Shown piece by piece: positions 12,890 through 22,749 of a stretch of 64,000 nt of DNA (position 1 is its first letter; each line of letters begins with the position of its first letter). Origin of the DNA: Gnetum montanum (Eukaryota > Streptophyta > Gnetopsida > Gnetales > Gnetaceae); NCBI GenBank assembly GCA_015680685.1, contig MNCI01023457.1:1343654-1407653 (forward strand), read 5' to 3'. A model generated the notes under the pieces. That model had not been told where the DNA came from. It made no database searches and saw nothing but the letters and a program-made list of their open reading frames with translations. A program made the translations under genes and the position numbers.

Positions 12890-13550
12890 GGTTCTATACA
12901 TACCTGGACCATTCTAAGGTGTAGAGTGGACCTAATTGCCAAAGCATTTTTAGTCTTTTCAGCAACTCCTTCGAATCATCCTAGTTTGAATTTGAAGCTG
13001 CTGAAGATGAAGATGAAGATAAGCCTTCTAATTTGGGTTTTAAGCCATCTATGGAAAATTATAGAACTTACACTCCCCTTTCTAATAAAGCTTTAGTGAA
13101 AGGTTTGCTAAGGCTGAAGTTATCCTGGATGAACGATCCAAATCCAACAGCAATGACAAGGCAAGAAACCCCTCTCAATTCAGTCATTGATACCACTTTC
13201 TTAGCTCAGGTCTCCATCTTGAGTTTAGCAAAGGTTTCTTCTCTCAATATTTTTGCCACTTGTGCCTTTTTCACTTTCTATTCCATTAGATACAAGAATG
13301 TGAAGATAGAAACTACAGTTAAATCAATGCCCAGTTCTTTAACAATCTTTATAATCACTTCAGAATTTGCACCAGCATTTTTTAGTTGTGCAGTTAGCCA
13401 TGTTAGGGCAATAAGACCCCTAAGAGCAAGCGTCACAACAAATGCAAGATACAAGAACATCTTCACAGTCTTGAATAAAGATAGAACTCCATTTCTTATC
13501 TTCGCCATGGCACTGAGAAAGAAATTCATGCTCTTCAAATTCAATTCAAG
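12890..13550 (-). pseudogene. LPA1-like chloroplast protein fragment (PF11998-type), decayed
   Basis: On the minus strand the conserved part of a LOW PSII ACCUMULATION 1-like protein can be followed. This family (DUF3493/Rep27) consists of thylakoid membrane proteins needed for photosystem II assembly. The first membrane segment is around 13470-13420 (LFKTVKMFLYLAFVVTLALR). A loop follows (LTAQLKNAGANSEVI), then the second segment GIDLTVVSIFTFLYLME, the charged helix AQVAKILREETFAKLKMET, SMTELRGVSCLVIAVGFGSF, and the C-terminal block MLWQLGPLYTLEWSRY at about 12930-12890. Stops include TAG near 13277, TGA near 13207, and TAA and TAG further along. The segment reads in one frame with no visible intron, so it may derive from one exon or from an mRNA. 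The N-terminal TPR region and the C-terminus are missing. It is non-functional here. Confidence 0.8.
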
Positions 13551-13739
13551 ATTGCATTGATCTAGCAAGATATGACTTGAACATAAGTATAATTTAGTAC
13601 TAATATCCAAGTAAAGGCAAATGGTCCTCTAAATTTCATATTGCAAATGATTTCTTCTCATTTCTACACCAAGAAGTTGTGAATTTGAAAAAATTCTCTC
13701 ACATGCAAATTCACAAAACAAGTAAATTACCTTATTTAG

Positions 13740-14420
13740 ATAGAAGGGGGAAATCTTTGAATGAAGTGAAACATAGAAAATGGTAGAAGTTGTGTGGTTG
13801 AGAGTAATAATTAAACTTGAGTGGCCACCATGATAAAAATGTTAAGGCAGTCATAGCAACATGATGATGCCTAATGGAAAGAAGTGTGACAGAGTTTCCT
13901 GCAGTAGCACTGTGTAGAAGTATTGCCATGGAAATGCAGTGTGGCAATGATAGTAGGTAACAGCAATGATGAGCATGTGAGTGCAACAAAGGTAGCAATA
14001 ATAGGGGACAGCAAGATGCATGGCCATGGTAGATCCAGCATGGCAGCAATAGTCAAGGTAGCAATAGATCGTGGCACATCCAGGTTTTTGTAGGTAATGG
14101 AATGTGAGGATTTCATTATTGTAAGCAATGATGATTTCACTATTGCACTAGACATAGCAATAGTAGAATGTAGTGTGTTTAGGGCAACCACAATGACACA
14201 CATAGCAATCACAGTGATGGCAAGCAAGGGTTTTTGTAGGTAAAGGCATCTGCATAGGCAATGGTAGAAGTAGAAGAAATGATAGGATTAGTGGTGATGT
14301 CAACACAACAAGCACAACATAGGCAAAGGAAAATCATGGTGCATGTAGTAGAGATAGTGATGATAGGGAATGATAGCAAGCAATAGCAAGGAAAGGCAAG
14401 GTTACGGCAAATGTGCAGCC
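13740..14420. repeat. Degenerate GCAATGATGG-rich low-complexity tract
   Basis: Irregular repeats of GGCAATGATAG, GGTAGCAATA and GGCATGGTAG-like words fill this stretch of the 2.1-kb insertion. The unit length is not constant. Frames on both strands here are by-products of the repeat. Confidence 0.55.
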
Positions 14421-14693
14421 ACTAGTCCTTGCACTTTCCTATGTTTTCTCTAGCTGCACATTCATAGAAATAGTCTAATCAATAACATCAACGTATATGG
14501 TGAACATGTGATTAGAATTTTTTTAGATTCAATTCTAATTATTTATTTTCTTGATGATTTATTTCACTTTTTAACCATACCTCCATGGGATATGACTCAC
14601 GGGTTAGTCACAGACAAGGTGACTTGTCTACAACAAAAGAAAAATAAATTTTAAAGGTATCTAGCACCAAATTTTAACTGGCATGTCAAGTAA

Positions 14694-14949
14694 CCAAATT
14701 CTTGTAGTTCTATTCCATAATCTTAGATAACAATCAATGAGTATCCATGAAATGGATCTAAGTTAGTTGTATGAAGTCTTATTCGAGTGGCAATGTACCT
14801 AGACAAATTTCATGAACAACAATAAGATCTAGATTGATTCTTATTCATTGCAATACTTCGACTTAGATTAGATTTACTTTCCATGCAATTTGCTTTTCAT
14901 GTACTTAGTTAATATTTACATTTTCATGAATGTTCATTAATTAAGCATG
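14694..14949 (+). repeat. 3' LTR of element B, middle piece
   Basis: CCAAATTCTTGTAG...TTAATTAAGCATG corresponds to positions following 7558 in the 5' LTR. It is bounded by the end of the 2.1-kb insertion on the left and element C on the right. The last five bases, GCATG, are the left target duplication of C. Confidence 0.85.
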
Positions 14950-15913
14950 TGATGAGATGCGATATCGCATGCACCGTAATATCGCGTACGTGATATCGCG
15001 TCGTCCCCGACGATATCGCGTACGCGATATCACGGTCCGCTGCCAAATCTATAAATAAGAGGTAGCACTCCCCTCATTTCTCATCCTAGGCTAGAAGTAG
15101 CGAAGCTCTGGCAGTTTAATCACTCCAACGATAGAATATTTTCCATGTGCCCACAGTAGGATTCCCCAAGTGAATAAATCTTTATTCGAGCAGCTTTGTA
15201 CTTGAACGCGAGTTATGTACGGCAATAAAGACGAGCTTTGTGGATAAACCTTGCAGTACATGGAATAGGTTTATTACATGTTATTTCCTACCTGTCATTT
15301 ATTACATGCATTAGCGTGGCATGAGTACAACTTGGTTATGAGCATTGATGAATGTGTACGGCTAACCAAGGAATCAGCTACTCATCACGATTAGATTCTC
15401 TCACCCTTGTCTCCTAGAACATGGGATGAGTATGACTTGATTACGAGCATCTACTGATGTGTACGGCTAGTCAAGGAATTGGCTGCTCATCATGCTTAGG
15501 CTAGATAGGTGCCTCAGTATGACCACTTCGAGCACGTGCATTACGTGTGGTGATCCCAGTAACGGTTAGCGTTTGGTAGCCACAGTTGCATAGTTTAGGG
15601 TGTGTATGGTAAGTGGAAATGGATGCTGATGCTAGTTAATTTAGACTTAGGCCCTTAGTTAGAGTTAGTTAGTTTCTCAACCCTTCACCCTTTAGCATAG
15701 GAGATAAAACCAGAAAAGACCAAAAAAATCATATACCTCGGACTTACTTAACCATACACCATGACAATAACAAGTAAGCCTGGGAAGACAACGAATGATT
15801 AACCCCAAGTGTTCCATGGGGCATTTAGGCATTTATTCTATAGAGTTTGACTGGATCATGCGTGCTACACTCATTTCATATGGTTGAGTGTAGGGGTACC
15901 TCGCCACTCATCA
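14950..15913 (+). repeat. 5' LTR of element C
   Basis: The LTR is 964 bp, TGATGAG to CTCATCA. It opens with variants of the palindrome CGATATCG (14958-15033). TATAAATA lies at 15050-15057, AATAAA at 15234-15239 and GTAAGT at 15609-15614. It is co-linear with the 3' LTR. Confidence 0.92.
15050..15057 (+). promoter_or_regulatory. TATA box of the element C LTR
   Basis: TATAAATA sits about 20 bp downstream of the last GATATC palindrome and upstream of a C-rich initiator-like stretch (ACTCCCCTCATTTCTCATCC). The same arrangement occurs in the LTRs of A and D. Confidence 0.65.
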
Positions 15914-15934
15914 TTGGCACCGTTGCTGGGGACT
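15914..15934 (+). promoter_or_regulatory. Primer-binding site of element C (tRNA-Asp type)
   Basis: TTGGCACCGTTGCTGGGGAC begins right after the LTR. It differs at about two positions from TGGCGCCGTTGCCGGGGA, the complement of the plant tRNA-Asp 3' end used by Athila/Tat gypsy elements. It is the best preserved of the four primer sites seen in this group. Confidence 0.85.
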
Positions 15935-16058
15935 AAGTGTTTGTGTGCCAAATAGAACATAAGGGATATCACTCACATCGTTCTGAGCCTTAACGAACCT
16001 TCAGGTTAATCAAGAAAAAAAATTTTATATAATGGTGAAATTAGCACACCGATTAAAA

Positions 16059-19000
16059 ATGCCTTCTTCTCATAAGAGCAACTCACCACCTAAGGACCAC
16101 ACACGAGACAGTCGGCAAGATAAAAAACATAACCAAAATCAGCCAAGTCCTAAACAATACAAGATAACATATACTCATCCTGATGAGTATATTTCTAATT
16201 TTACTTTTTTTCTCCATCAGGATGAGCAACAACGGTGGAGATATTTTCAAGGTAACATCGTGTTACCCCCAAATCGATCAATCTCTCACATGCTTTTCCA
16301 TGCCTTGGCATAGATAGGCATGATCGAGCTATATGCTGAATATGTTGCGGAGGATTTTGACATGAGGGATTATTATCCCACAGATGCCCAATGTATGAGA
16401 GACTTAAAGTAGGAGAGCCAACATACATTGTCGAAGGGCAAGGCCTCGCATGTCCTTAGTGAAATAAGAGACAAGAAAACCTTTATCACAGGTTCTTTAG
16501 CAAAAGATGTTCCCCCTCTTAACGATGATGAGGAGGATGAGTATCAGAACCTATGATCAACGATACATATTCCTGGTTCTGATACCCGTGAACACCAGCT
16601 GTTCACAGAGGGAACAACCAATCATGCTAAGGATGGGCACTTATATTGTCACCACGATCAGGGCCGTAGCAACCAAAGAAAAGGCAAGAAACATCGTCAT
16701 GGCGATGGTTCCCCTTCTTCTTCCCCTTCTTCACATCACTCATCCTCTCCTTCCACATCTGGGTGCAGCCACCATGAACATAAAGGTGAGGATAAAAGTA
16801 AGAGAGACAAAAGACCTCGATGGAAAAGTCAAGAGAAAGGACAAGGGCAAGGACATAAGGAGAGTAGGAAACAACGCAGACATCACAGGCATCATGAAAG
16901 AGATGATCATGATGAACTCCTATTCGCAACCCAAAGTATGCATGACATTACGAAGGTAGTTAGGATTCCCACAAGGCATTTAAAGGATAGCCAGATCAAA
17001 CGATTAGACATAAACAATATCCCACAGTTTGAGGGGGGATACAATGCTGATCCGCAAAATCATTTACGGGCATTCCACAATGCCTGTGCCCTGCAAAATA
17101 TAGATAGTGAGTGGTAGAAACTTAAGTTGTTCCCAAGGACACTCATTAAAGAAGTAGAGAGCTGGTACCGGTCCTTAGAATCGGAAACCATCAAGAGGTG
17201 GAGTACGATGTTAGAACTATTCAACGAAAAGTATCAAATGTACTCCAGAGTGTCCAATTTGTGTAAGCAGATCCAAGGCTAGAAGCAAGGTACACATGAA
17301 CCCTTGGATGCTACCATGGCCCGCTATTACACATTATTACATCGTTGCCTGGGCCATGGGTATGGAATGAAACTAGAAGAATACTTGGGACTTATGCCCA
17401 GGGGAGACTCTCACAACTTATAGCCCATGAAGTACGTAGCTTGTTGGAGCAAGCAGCAAATGAAGAAGGTGAGCTACGAAAAAAGGAAAAGTGCGAAAGA
17501 GTATAAACGTGATCCCTCCCTTTGAAAGAAGGGAGTGAAATTTTGTGATGAAGAGGATGAGTCACCAATCGAAGAGTTGGTGAATCGGAAAACTTTGCCG
17601 ATCCAAAAGTTGACAACTAAGGTATCGGCCAAAGTAGACCAAATGTGGGATTCCTTAGACTCAAGAATTGAAATAGTCTTGAAAAATGTAGAAGAGTCTA
17701 AGGTTGAACAAGGTAGTGACAGAGGTAAGAAAAAGTGGAGAGATTTAAGCCTTGCACATAACAAGGGTGAGGGAAAAATCACTAACTCTGATGTGGTTGT
17801 GGATTCAGATTCAGACGATGATGGTGGATGAGAGATTTACCATTATGACCATCCTAAGGAATGTTGCCCCATCATCTCACATCTACAGGAGTCTGGGGTG
17901 TATGCACTTAATCCAAGACTCAACCAACAACAAACACCCCGTAGGTTACCTTATCCACAAGGTAACCCAAGGCAGTTCCACCAACCCTTAACGTATTATC
18001 CAAGTGGAACTCCACCATAGCCCATCAAACAGCATTAGCAGTGGCAATACCCAGAGTCATGGGGGATGCCACAACCAACACAACAGTACCCTTACCGGTA
18101 GCCTGATCCTTATGGGTATTATGTGCAGCAACTGATTTCTCCAAGTGACTCTATGAGTCACTCAACCCCCAACTATCACTACCAAGTTCGAGAGTACTTC
18201 AGAAGGACTCCTTCTCCTCCGAGAGATATCTCACACTCATTCCATCCTCCTAATCCATCTGCACCTCTTCCACCACAAGTAGTTCCCATAAAACCTCCTA
18301 CTCCAACAATGCAAGGGGAACTTCCTCCTCAACTGCAGCAACGTCACGCTGCGAGAGCTATAAATATCCAACCTACTGCTGGTTCTGACAACTGTAAAAA
18401 GAGAAGAACTTACTTCAAAATCAAAAGCCTAGACAAGCTCTTGCAACAACAAGCGGTTGAGGCCATGTACACTCCTCCACCATCTAACACTTCGGAGAAC
18501 CCTTTAGTCCAATAGAGCGTAACGCATACGGTTATGTTAACGCATACCGTAACCGACTAGATCAAGGTAGGCCACCTTCCCAGGAAACTAACTGACCTCG
18601 GGAGTCCCTTAATCTATTTGCAGATCACCAGAAATAAACCACATAGGGCTCTTCTTGACTCAGGTTCTGGATTCAACTTAATTTCACGAGAGATGTATCA
18701 CTCCTAGAACCTGCTCAGGTTCTGGATTCAACTTAATTTCACGAAAGATGTATCACGCTTGGAACCTACCCCAACTCAAGAAGAGCAACATTCAACTAGA
18801 GCTGGTAGACTAGTCCATCACCATTCCCTTGGGATTGGTGGGGGACATCATCACCACTGTGTGTGGTCGGTCTTACCCAGCTGATTTTCTGGTGATTGAA
18901 GTGACAACAATGAAGGGGACTTCCCAATTATAATGGGAAGGGCATGGCTAAGTACCATAGATGCATGCCTTAGGATCTGCGATCTTTCCTTAGAAATCTC

Positions 19001-19403
19001 TAAGATAAACATATGTGGAAAGATTGAGAAGAGGAAAGTTCCATGCATCACATACAGTGATTCATTGGGTGATGGCATGGAGGAAATGCCTCCATGTAAC
19101 AGGTGTACCCATGAAACTTTAAACCAAAGATGCTTGTATGTAGCAACCACACAAGAAGTAGTAGACACCCCATGGTTGACAGCTAGAAGGAGCAAAAATA
19201 TGTGCATGGAACGAACTGAGGAAACCCATGCCCATAACGAAGGCATAGATACATTGAAATATGAGCGTCGCCAACTTCCATCCCTCAACCTAAGAACATC
19301 ATTTGGGAGAAGTTGGGCACTTCTACAAAATTCAAACAAATGCTCATTATTTTGGTTCTCTCCCTTACAACTCAGTCATGGGGGAGATGGCCACCTATGC
19401 TAA
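16059..19403 (+). pseudogene. Gag-protease polyprotein, decayed (element C)
   Basis: This is a Gag-Pro frame of about 1115 codons with several stops. The start is placed at ATG 16059 (MPSSHK) by comparison with D, not at the in-frame ATG 16032. In order it holds an N-terminal segment without a known family (16150-16480), a Ser/His/Lys/Arg-rich tract (16600-16900), the Gag core (16950-17400), a coiled-coil-like segment (17540-17750), a Pro/Tyr-rich linker (17940-18350) and the protease (about 18530-19050). The active site still reads LLDSGSGFNLIS, the canonical D-S-G, unlike A and D. A 40-bp deletion near 17365 is balanced by a base gained near 17490. A 55-bp duplication at 18661-18770 is balanced by a base lost near 18904. 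The stop is TAA 19401-19403. The core family is retrotransposon Gag (PF03732 type). Confidence 0.85.
18661..18770 (+). repeat. 55-bp tandem duplication in the protease
   Basis: CAGGTTCTGGATTCAACTTA starts at 18661 and again at 18716. A and D have one copy. Because 55 is not a multiple of three, it shifts the frame immediately after the D-S-G active site. Confidence 0.85.
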
Positions 19404-21343
19404 TCATATGGGGCCCTTAGTTCTTTTAAGTTTTTGTTTTACATGTTTTTGTTTTACAATGTTTTTATTTTACACATTTTTGTTTTACAAATTTCTTTAA
19501 CTTTTCTACTTTTTGTTTTACAAATTTCTTTAACTTTTCTCATTTTTGTTTTACATCATCATTATATTTTTTCAATTTGTGTGTGTGTGTGTGTGATCCA
19601 CCCTGTAAGTTTGTCCCATAATAAGCATTCTTCATGATGGTATGAACTATTTTCATATTGATTGCTAATGTTTGGTTTTTGCCTTTAAGTCACAATGTTG
19701 ATAATAAGGTATGTTTCTTTTGATATGACAGGCAATGAGACCACTTCATCCATCCATCCACCAAATTCTATGGTTTCTCTGGGCTTGGAAATGTATAGTC
19801 CCTTTCTAATAATAACTTTAATGAATCGGTGACTAGGGATTTCTCAAACTAAGGAAGGACTCATGGATTGAAAAGGGTGTGAATTCAAAGGAACTTGATG
19901 CTTTTGTGTTGGTCATTCTCTTGGGTGCTTGAATGTTCCTTCTTGAGTTTTCTTACCATTCCGATGTTACCCAATTATCGGAAGTTGAGACAATCAAAAT
20001 AAGAAGTCTTTCCATGGTGTGGTTCTCATGCATAAAAACACAAAACTCAAAAAAAAAACAAGTGAGAATTCAAAGCATACCTCTTAGACGAATAAACTTG
20101 GGCTACAAGCACTGGTTATGGAACCAAAAGTGTTCCCTCTAACTAAGGCCCTTCTCACTTTCCATTCTCTCCTTTGTTTCATTGGAATGGTTGTTGCTCT
20201 TGGAGTATGCATTTTTGTTGCCCAAGTGGATGGTTTAACTGAATGCATTGATGCGAAGTCACTGGATGTGGTTGGTTTGAGGCCGGAGTTGGAATGAGAT
20301 TTACCAAGTCACATTAATCATCAAACACATAAGGGGTTGTACACCATCTTGTTCTCTGGATTCCATTCCATTTCTCTTCTCTCCATCCTTCTCTCCATTG
20401 TTCACCTCATTTCCGGTTGTATCATTAGTATATATATTTTGTTCAATGCATTGTTTTCTTTTTGGTAAATTCTTGTGGTTAAGAATTTAACTCTTGTTCC
20501 AAATGACATTCCCAGGGCCTACGGACTCTTTGAATGTGGGTTTGTCAGGGCATTAAGGGCATGAGCCTACTTTGGGAAGGACTCACTGACATTCCTATTT
20601 GGAGCATTAGTTAAATTCCTTCCCTTAACATTTTGTAATTAATTTTATTTTTGTTCATTTCCATCTTGACATCGACTTCATCGATGCCATAGTTGTCCCT
20701 TTTTATCTATCTTTCTTACTCCTTTTCTTTCTCCATTCTAACGCTACCGGAGGTTCGCGATTAGTCATGGAGGTACAGGGCCTGATTTTTTCGATTTTCT
20801 CCAAGCCCCAAACTTTTTGATTTTCTTCCTAACCCCTACACCTTCGGTAGTCATCAGTCACATATTCCCAAATCCATATCTGCCATACCACAACCTAGCC
20901 AATGGATTTACACTGAAGTAAGGTATCAATTACATGATGATTCAATTGCCCTTGCTAATATAAGATTGTGTTGTGTGTGCAGATGGTGACCATGCAAACA
21001 ACGGAGCGGATATGGAGCAAACACTTGGAGTGGAGCTGTGTTGGAAGTAGCGATGCAAGGAGCAAGATCGATAGTGCGCTTACAGATGGACAACAAAGGT
21101 GCAATCTTGGAGTTGGCAGTAGCAACATTTCTTTCTCTCTCTCCTTCTCATCTGCCAACAAAGGCCTGATGTCATTGTAATAAGGTGTTCACCCTTGTTG
21201 TAATGAACACTAGTTTTGTCAAGTCTTGTAATAATGATCTATTCACATGTCATCCATTAGTTCCATTCCCCTCAATAATTCCATACCTACTAGATATTAT
21301 TGTAAGGAACTCGAGCACGAGTTTTCATTTAGTCATGAGGGTA
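19404..21343 (+). other. Conserved 3' non-coding region of element C
   Basis: The gap-free version of the shared 3' region. It contains a T-rich TTTTTGTTTTACA array (19426-19560), a GT microsatellite (about 19580-19594), a module at about 20005-20150, a second at about 20535-20600 (AGCCTACTTTGGGAAGGAC), a possible branch site and splice acceptor (GCTAAT near 20956, AG at 20981-20982) and a polypurine-like box (GTCATGAGGGTA) before 21344. A small frame at 20118-20297 is listed separately. Confidence 0.75.
20118..20297 (+). CDS. Possible 59-residue frame with a hydrophobic segment (element C)
   Basis: The ATG at 20118 opens a short frame starting MEPKVFPLTKALL, followed by a hydrophobic stretch (about residues 14-35, including LLCFIGMVVALGVCIFV) that could be a signal or membrane segment. 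It ends at TGA 20295-20297. In D the matching start (MEPKVFPLTNALL) and hydrophobic part are present, but a one-base change then shifts the frame. In A an assembly gap cuts it after 11 residues. Some Athila/Tat relatives carry an env-like gene in this position, so it could be a relic of one, but there is no sequence match I can name. It may equally be a chance frame in a conserved RNA region. Confidence 0.25.
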   Translation: MEPKVFPLTKALLTFHSLLCFIGMVVALGVCIFVAQVDGLTECIDAKSLDVVGLRPELE

Positions 21344-22324
21344 TGATGACATGCCATATCGCATGCACCATGATATTGTGTACGTGATATCGTGGCTGTC
21401 ATGATATCGCATCGTCCCCTACGATATCGCATACGCGATATCGTGGTCCACCACCAAATCTATAAATAAGAGGCGGCACTCCCCTCATTTCTCATCCTAG
21501 GCTAGAAATAGTGAAGCTCTGGCAGTTTAATCACTCCAGAGATAGAATATTTTCCATGTGCCCGTAGTAGGAGTCCCCAAGTGAACAGATCTTTATTCGA
21601 GCAGCTTTATTCCTGAACGTAAGTTGTGTATGGCAATAAAGACAAGCTTTGTGGATAAACCTTGCAGTACATGGAATAGGTTTATTACATGTTATTTCAT
21701 ACCTGTCATTTATTACATGCATTAGCATGGCATGAGTATGACTTGGTTATGAGCATTGACGAATGTGTACAGCTAACCAAGGAATCAGCTACTCATCGCG
21801 ATTAGATTCTCTCACCCTTGTCTCCTAGAACGTGGGATGAGTACGACTTGATTACGAGCATCTACGGATGTGTACGGCTAGTCAAGGAATCGGCTACTCA
21901 TCATGCTTAGGTTAGATAGGTGCCTCAGTACGACCACTTCAAGCACATGCGTTACGTGTGGTGATCCTAGTAACGATTAGCATTTGGTAGCCACAGTTGC
22001 ATAGTTCAGGGTGTGTACGGTAAGTGGGAATGGATGCTAACGCTAGTTAATTTAGACTTAGGCCCTTAGTTAGAGTTAGTTAGTTTCTCAACACTTCACC
22101 CTTTAGCATAGGAGATAAAACCAGAAAAGACCAAAAAAATCATATACCTTGGACTTACTGAACCATACACCATGATAATAACAAGTAAGTCTGGGAAGAT
22201 AATGAATGATTAACCCCAAGTATTCCATGGGGCATTTAGGCATTTAGTCTACAGAGTTCGACCGGATCACGTGTGCTACGCTTGTTTCATATGGTTGAGT
22301 GTAGGGGTACCTCGCCACTCATCA
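21344..22324 (+). repeat. 3' LTR of element C
   Basis: The LTR is 981 bp. It starts TGATGAC (one change from TGATGAG) and ends CTCATCA. Several CG positions of the GATATCGC palindromes read TG or CA compared with the 5' copy, as expected from cytosine methylation decay. Confidence 0.9.
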
Positions 22325-22329
22325 GCACG

Positions 22330-22749
22330 TAAGAACAATCAGTTCGAGCATGTGTATGACTCTTGGTAATCCCACCAATGCTTACCATTTGATAACCCAA
22401 TAGCATTATATGTGTTCAAGATGTGCATCGGAAGTGGGATCAGATACTTATATTAGGTTGGTTGATTATTAATTTGCGATTAGATTAGTTGAATTGATTA
22501 TAAATTTAGTTTCAATCTATTGTTAATCATAGAACAATAAAATATAAAATAATATGAATAATATGCCTCACTCTAGACTAAACCATATGTGACAAAGCTA
22601 CCACTAGTCCAAGTGGAAAAACAACGAACTATGATCAAGGCATAGCAATCTAGATGCCACAACTAGTCCCATCCATAGAATTCAATCAGATTGTGTGTGA
22701 ACACTTATGATTCATATGGTTGGGTGTAGGGGTACCTCACCCCTCATCA
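22330..22749 (+). repeat. 3' LTR of element B, last piece
   Basis: TAAGAACAATCAG...CCCTCATCA continues the element B LTR exactly where 14949 stopped, taking the 5' LTR as guide. It ends with the shared GTAGGGGTACCTC block and CTCATCA, followed by the duplication TTGAG. Confidence 0.87.

Larger units (their letters stand above)
12541..14688. mobile_element. 2.1-kb TG...CA insertion carrying a host gene fragment
   Basis: Comparison of the two LTRs of element B defines this 2148-bp insertion. It begins TGTTGAACCCC and ends GGCATGTCA. The flanks are AGTAG (12536-12540) and AGTAA (14689-14693), a 5-bp target duplication with one mismatch. TG/CA ends plus a 5-bp duplication fit an LTR-type insertion, for example a solo LTR or a short non-autonomous element. 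I find no internal LTR pair and no retrotransposon frame. It contains an LPA1-like gene fragment on the minus strand and a degenerate GCAATGATGG-rich tract. A Pack-type DNA element is less likely because I see no terminal inverted repeats. Confidence 0.75.
14950..22324 (+). mobile_element. Element C: complete gag-pro LTR retrotransposon
   Basis: This is a 7375-bp element inserted in the 3' LTR of B. LTRs are 14950-15913 and 21344-22324. The target duplication is GCATG (14945-14949) against GCACG (22325-22329). It has a tRNA-Asp-like primer site, a Gag-Pro frame, a 1.9-kb non-coding 3' region and a polypurine tract. No reverse transcriptase, RNase H or integrase sequence is present, so it needed a partner element. 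Placement with Athila/Tat-type Ty3/gypsy elements rests on the primer site and Gag type. Confidence 0.92.
7291..22749 (+). mobile_element. Element B: gypsy-like LTR element split by two nested insertions
   Basis: Element B is an LTR retrotransposon of about 5.9 kb once its two insertions are removed. The 5' LTR is 7291-8233 and the 3' LTR is in three pieces (12283-12540, 14694-14949, 22330-22749). Flanking 5-bp duplications are CTGAG (7286-7290) and TTGAG (22750-22754), one mismatch. It has a tRNA-Asp-like primer site, a decayed Gag and the polypurine tract ATGGGGGTA before 12283. I see no protease, reverse transcriptase or integrase. It is related to A/C/D by Gag, LTR end and 3' modules, but the start of its LTR is different. 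Confidence 0.88.

Noticed and set aside
13033-13560. 175-codon open frame on the plus strand
   Set aside because: It is antisense to the LPA1-like fragment. The recognisable protein pattern is on the minus strand, so this frame is a by-product.
18851-19339. 162-codon minus-strand frame in element C
   Set aside because: It lies opposite the protease and tail of Gag-Pro, whose plus-strand pattern is conserved in three copies.
19570-19596. GT microsatellite as a regulatory element
   Set aside because: It is present at the same place in A, C and D but short and typical of simple repeats. There is no evidence for a role.
14950-22324. Reading element C as an autonomous Athila/Tat element
   Set aside because: I looked for RT (YxDD block), RNase H and integrase motifs between 19404 and 21343 on both strands and found none.
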